The notes under the pieces were generated by a model. It worked only from the letters and a program-made list of their open reading frames with translations. It had not been told where the DNA came from and did no database searches. Below, piece by piece: positions 23,601 to 29,600 of a DNA stretch of 64,000 bases. Position 1 is the first letter of the stretch; each line of letters starts with the position of its first letter. The DNA comes from Incurvaria masculella (taxonomy: Eukaryota; Arthropoda; Insecta; Lepidoptera; Incurvariidae), in assembly GCA_946894095.1 (NCBI GenBank), contig OX335644.1, positions 26,827,595 through 26,891,594 of the forward strand. The letters are read 5' to 3'. The translations under genes were made by a program, and so were the position numbers.

Positions 23601-26600
23601 GGAGCTGAGTATATTGGGTTCTGCCTGTAAGATATGAACGAATTAGATCTAGCTAGTTTCCTCTAATGACATAGTGCTCAAGCTTTGATAGTAGAAGTTC
23701 ATGATTGACGCAGTCGAAAGACTTCGATAGGTCACAGAATAGTCCTAAGCTACATATATTTGTCGGGACTTGAATAGACTGATGTCAACATGTTGGCTAT
23801 AGCAGTTCCTGTAGACTTATTTTATGAAATGCACACGCTTGATTTTTCTTAAAGATGGCTCTATTACCATGGACGAAGAAGAACCGACAAGAAACCCACC
23901 CTCCGAGCCACCTGTTCGAACCTGTTCGCAGTATGAAGCCGGTGGCGGATGCGTGGTGCTCGCACGAGCGCGGCGCGCTGGCGGCGGCGGCGCGCGCGGT
24001 CGGCGGCGGAGCGGCAGCGGCGGGAGCGGCGCGCGCGCTCTCCCCGCCCGCCGCGCGCGCTCTCCTCCCGCAGCTCGCCGCCTACGCGGGCGTCGTGCGC
24101 GACAAGATACTGGAGCGGGATGCGCTGCACAGTGAGTCCCCCTAGCGTATAGCACCCGGACTCCGGCTGGACTTCTCAAGAAACCGTGGTGAGTTCATTA
24201 GTCTCTGTTAAATAATGCTCTTAAATTTGGGTGAGCAAAATATTGCCAATAAAATGCAGCCACCCGAATGTGTTGCGACATGAAGATGACAGCAATGACA
24301 AGAGAACTGTCAAATTTCAACGAATATATTCATTCAAATTCTGTCCTTTTTTCGAATCACACACAAGACCATTTGTCGAGCATTTAAAGTCAGAAAATTA
24401 AACTTCAAGTTCTTCACTCTAACTACAAAGGAAAGACTACAGTGCCACAGCAGGAGCATCACCCATTGTCCCCAGAAGGTTTGGTAGTAGCAAGTCGACC
24501 GGTTGGTGAGTGAACTCTTCCTTATTCCAAGGGGGCTGCAGTGTCACCTTAGCTGCATCAGGTGAGTCCATCCTCCCCAATACTTTCCAAACCCAAAACC
24601 TTACAGTCCACTGCAAATGCATCAGTCTCACAGAGTAGCAAAACTAAAATCACCTTTCAAAGAGATTGTTAAAAAAATTGATTTAACTATTGTCACAGTT
24701 GTCGCTCAACTTTGGTTATATTCTTAAAAAATGCGGCAATGCTAGCAGACTTCTCGAAAAACCGTGGCGATATTCCTAGTGTCACAGAGTAGCAAAACCA
24801 AACTGTAACATTGACAGTTTATCCCTTTTCGATTACTGCATTCTAGCAATAGATACAAAAATAGGATATGTATGTTTACAGATACGTATGCGGCGTCCAA
24901 CAACACGGCAGATGACACCCACAATCAGTGAGTCACTTTTAAACAGTGCTTTACCCACCGTACTAAACCTTGTGCTTTTTAAATAAATAAATAATAAAAA
25001 AACGTATGCAAATATGTCCCCCCTTTCATGAATTGGATCTTTACCATGGTAAAGATTTTTTAGCTACCGTTAAACAGACTGTCTGAATAACACACCTGTG
25101 AAGGCCGGCACTGCAGAGCATGCGTGCAGAAGACTCAGACTGACCGAGTTGTATTTCGGTAGGAACTAATCTGTGGCTGTGACACAACAACTTTTCTATG
25201 TTTATGTTATGCTGCCAAGACCTCTTAAGGTGCCCGACGACGCCCATGGGATTTCGAACTAGCAGGGGGGCTGCGAAAACCATGCCAGCCTTTTGAAAGC
25301 CTTCACAAGAAGAAGTCGAGTTTTGGTGTGCTTCTTGGAAATTGTCGACATAAGCGCCACGCGTCGTGGGCTCTCAATTTGGTGATGCCGGCCGTGTATG
25401 CTCGAGTGTGTGTGTGTGCAAACCGAGAAGTGTCTGAGAAGCCTGCCAACAGCCGGCTAACGCCAACCAGCGAGTGCCGAGAGTAGTCGGAAGGTCTAGT
25501 TTATTTTTAATTTTATTTTTGATGGACTAGCAGCTAACCTACGAATATGAATTTGTTTATTTACTAACTTATATTTAATTTGATATTACCTTGTATCAAA
25601 AATGACGATGGCTTTTTACACCTGAATAATTTAGATCATAATTCCTATGAATTTAGAATAAGATGTCATTATAGAAGTCAAGAGTTTGCTCCTCACCAAT
25701 GTATATAATGTTCTTATAATAATGTTCTTTGTGAGCAGTAGTAATCAATCAATCACTTTAAACTAGTTTGTAAGTATCACTGGAAAAAATAATAATACAA
25801 TGACCAAACTGACGAAGTTCTTCTTCTTTTTAGGGTCCTACTTTTGGGTCCCTTTTAATGGCTTTCGTGCATCTAACACATTTCGCCAATGTCAAAGTTC
25901 ATAGCTATATACAAATAGTGTAAAAGGTTCTGAAATTAGTTGCCAACGAAACATAAAAGAAAATCATAATTTAAGATCATTTGCACTGATAAATGAAGCA
26001 AGTAACTTTAGAATTTTAAAGTTAGATGAAGAGAGCAAGCAATTAATATTGGTAGGAAGAGGAATTTGGAGTAGAGGAAGGTAATCGTATAAAGGAGCAG
26101 TTTTATTAATAAGAGGACAACAGAAAAATATATGTTCCAAATTCCCGTCATCAAGGCCACATTCGCACACTGATGAGTCTTTAATATGAAGTCTAGCCAA
26201 ATGAACAGGGGAACAGCAGTGGCCTATTCTAAGGCGGCAAATAATAGAAGTTGAAGATTTATTAATTTTGATACGATGAAACCAAGGCTTAGCAGGGATG
26301 TTAGGCTGGATCTTGGCGTAATTTGAACCCTTAAATCTACTAGAGTTAGCCCACAATTTGGTCCAATTTTCAGTAAGAGATTTTTTTGGGAGAGCAATTA
26401 AATCATGTGGGTAGTTTCTATATGGGATTTTATCCCCTCGCAGAACAGCTTGTTTAGCAAGATCATCTACCCGGTGATTGGGCAGGATGCCTGAGTGAGA
26501 CGGAATCCATGCAAAGACTATTTGTTTGTCCGGGTTATTGTAGAGAATGTCTTTAATGGAAAAAGGAATAGGATTTTGTGTGTTAGAATGAAAGGGGTTC

Positions 26601-29600
26601 TGAGTGAGAGATTGAAGAGCACTACGGGAATCAGAAAATATTATAAATTTATTAGATTTTTTTAATAATAATGAAAACTTGACTGCCTCCAGTAATGCCG
26701 TTGATTCACCAGTGAAAACTGATGACTCTGGAGGGCATTTAATTAGTTGGTAGATGTTGCTATTCTTATGAAATACTGCAGCTCCAACACTGCCTTCCTC
26801 CGTGAATTTGGAGGCATCAGTAAAAATATACTCCCACCCTTCCCAGTTTTCAGATAGGATGGAATGAAAGACTTCATTAGCATTTGGAGACTCTTTTTCA
26901 ATGCCAAAAAAAGGAATTACTTCTACATTGCTCGTAACTACTTGAAAAGGGTATGAAAACATTGGTAAGGAGTTAGAACGGAATACTGGAGCCTTGACAT
27001 TATTGAACTTACGATAACTTTTTACAAGTCTGGTGGGAGCCTTTTTTTCCCAATATTTCGCAGTATGAGAAAATCGGGATAGTAAATTTAGTTTCGGAAT
27101 TATTGGATGATGTAAGAAATAGCTTGCCCTGAACAAGAAACGATCAGCCAAGAACTGACGGCGAAAATAAAGAGGAGGTTCAACGCATTCTACTTGCAGA
27201 GCATTTATAGGACTTGATTTCATGGCACCTGTTATAATACGCAGGCATTTGTTTTGGATAATGTTAAGCTTATTAAGAGCAGTTCTATTGCAGGGTTCTA
27301 AAATATAGGAACCGTAATCCAAATGACTTCGTATTATTGCATTGTACAATAACTTGAGGTAGTATGGATGAGCTCCCCACCAAACCCCAGCTAGAGTGCG
27401 TATAATGTTAATATTTTTTTCACATTTTTTTATTACATAATTTAGATGAGAGACACCTGTCATTTTTGAATCCAGGATTATGCCAAGGAATTTAGTTTGA
27501 ATATGTAATGGAATAATTGTATTGTTGTATGTGATAGTGATAGGGGGTACAATTCTTTTTCTACTGAATACTACTATAGAGCTCTTTTGGGCTGACAGTT
27601 CCAACCCATGTTCAGTTAACCATGTGTTCAAAGATCTTAGCGAGTATTCAATTTGTTCAGCTCCTTTAGGAATAGATTTATGGGGTGAGTATATTAGTAA
27701 ATCATCCGCATATTGCAGGACACGTGAAAAGGAGTTTATTGATCTGTCAAGATCATGGGTGTAAATATTATAAAGTAAAGGACTGAGAACAGAGCCTTGT
27801 GGTAAACCTTTCCAGATTATTCTAGAGTCGTTTGATTGTTCCTCTACTCTTAACATTATTGTTCTTTGAGATAATATATTAAAAATATATGCAACAATTT
27901 TTTCTGGTATATGTAGATTTAGCATTTTTTGTTTGAGCTTTGGTAGGAGGACATTATCGTAAGCTGCAGATATGTCTAGGAATGCAGCCACAACAGACTC
28001 GTCCCGAGAAAAAGAAAGTCGAATATCGGTAGTGAAAATCCCCAAACTATCCATTGTACTTCTGCTTTTCCTAAATCCATATTGTGTTTTAGCAAGAAGT
28101 TCTCTGTGTTCCACGAACCATTCTAAACGGTTTTTGATTAAATGTTCTGTAATTTTGCATAAGGTAGAAGACAGAGCAATCGGACGGTAAGAGGAACCAT
28201 CATTGGGGTCTTTACCAGATTTCAGGATTGGAATGATTATTTGAGTTTTCCAGGAGTCAGGAATTACCCCATAGTCAAAGAAGAAATTAATGATTTGTAA
28301 AAAGTATTCAAGGGTTGTATCTCTCGATTTAACCAGAAAAGAATAAGGAATCCCATCCAGCCCTGGGGAAGAATCCTTAACATGATTCAAAACAATTTTG
28401 AGTTCTTTTAATGAAAATGGAACCTCCATGGGAGTACAACCTCCAACAAATGAATAAAGGGACGGGAGTTCATCTTCTGTAGGGGCGGATGGGGGGGCTA
28501 GCTTATTTAGGAATGAGTCTTTCCATGAAGCCGATGAAGGTATTGAAGCACTGTCTTCCGTGAAAACAGAACGGTACCTTTTAATATTGCGCCAAACTAA
28601 TGAAGATGAAGTGTTAGGTGAGAGAGAAAGGCAAAAATTTTGCCATCCATTACGTTTTTTATTTTTAAGAGTACATTTAGTAACTGCTTGAATTTTGCGT
28701 AAATTTAAAAAGTTTTCATCAGTCATAAACTCTTCATATAAAGTTTCGGCATAGGAACGGTCACGAACAGATTTGGTACATTCGGAATCCCACCATGGAG
28801 GAGAAAGGCGATGATTTTTTGATGTATTTTTGAGCGGAATAATTTGATCTGCTGTGCTTATCAATAATGATGTAAATTTGGAGTAACAATGTAAAACATT
28901 GTCTAAGGTAACGATCGGCAGACTAGACATCTCCTCTTCTACTTTCAGACTGAACGTCACCCAATCAGCTTCATTCAAGCGATATTTAAGAAGAGGGGAT
29001 TTATTTATGGAAGGAGGGGCCTGACAAGGAATATTTATAATAATGGGAAAATGATCGCTGCCGTGAGAAAATTTGGATATTTTCCATGAAAGACGGGCAG
29101 CCAGATCTGGAGTGCAAAGAGTCAGATCCACTGCACTCGGATTCTGATTCGGGGGAGTCCGTCTTGTGGGTGAACCATCATTCAGAAGGCATATGTTGTA
29201 TTCATCTAGTAGTTCAATCAATTTATTGCCTTGGTGGTCACAATTTGCAGACCCCCACACGGAGTGATGAGAATTAAAATCGCCTAAAACCACATAAGGC
29301 TTGCGGATGGATTGAAAAATAGATTTAATAAATCGAGTGGTTGAGAGCGTAGGAGACGATACATATACCGAAACAAATGTTATATTGTCTGCCATAACGG
29401 CAACAACATTTATACCATCAACTCGGGCAGGAAGAGTGAGGGAAGAAAATGGAATTTTTTTGTTGATGAACAGGGCGCAACCCCCATATCCATCAGCTCG
29501 GTCATCTCTGAAGCTAACATATCCTGAAATCTTAAAGTGGGTTGATGGCTTTAACCAGGTTTCAGAAATTGCTATAACGATAGGGTGATGTTTATTGATA

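Noticed and set aside
23817..24179. Several long frames on both strands around sorting nexin exon 6
   Set aside because: They are shadows produced by very high GC; only the frame in phase with exons 5 and 7 is supported.
27522..29588. Plus-strand frames inside the LINE
   Set aside because: Antisense shadows of ORF2, with no independent features.
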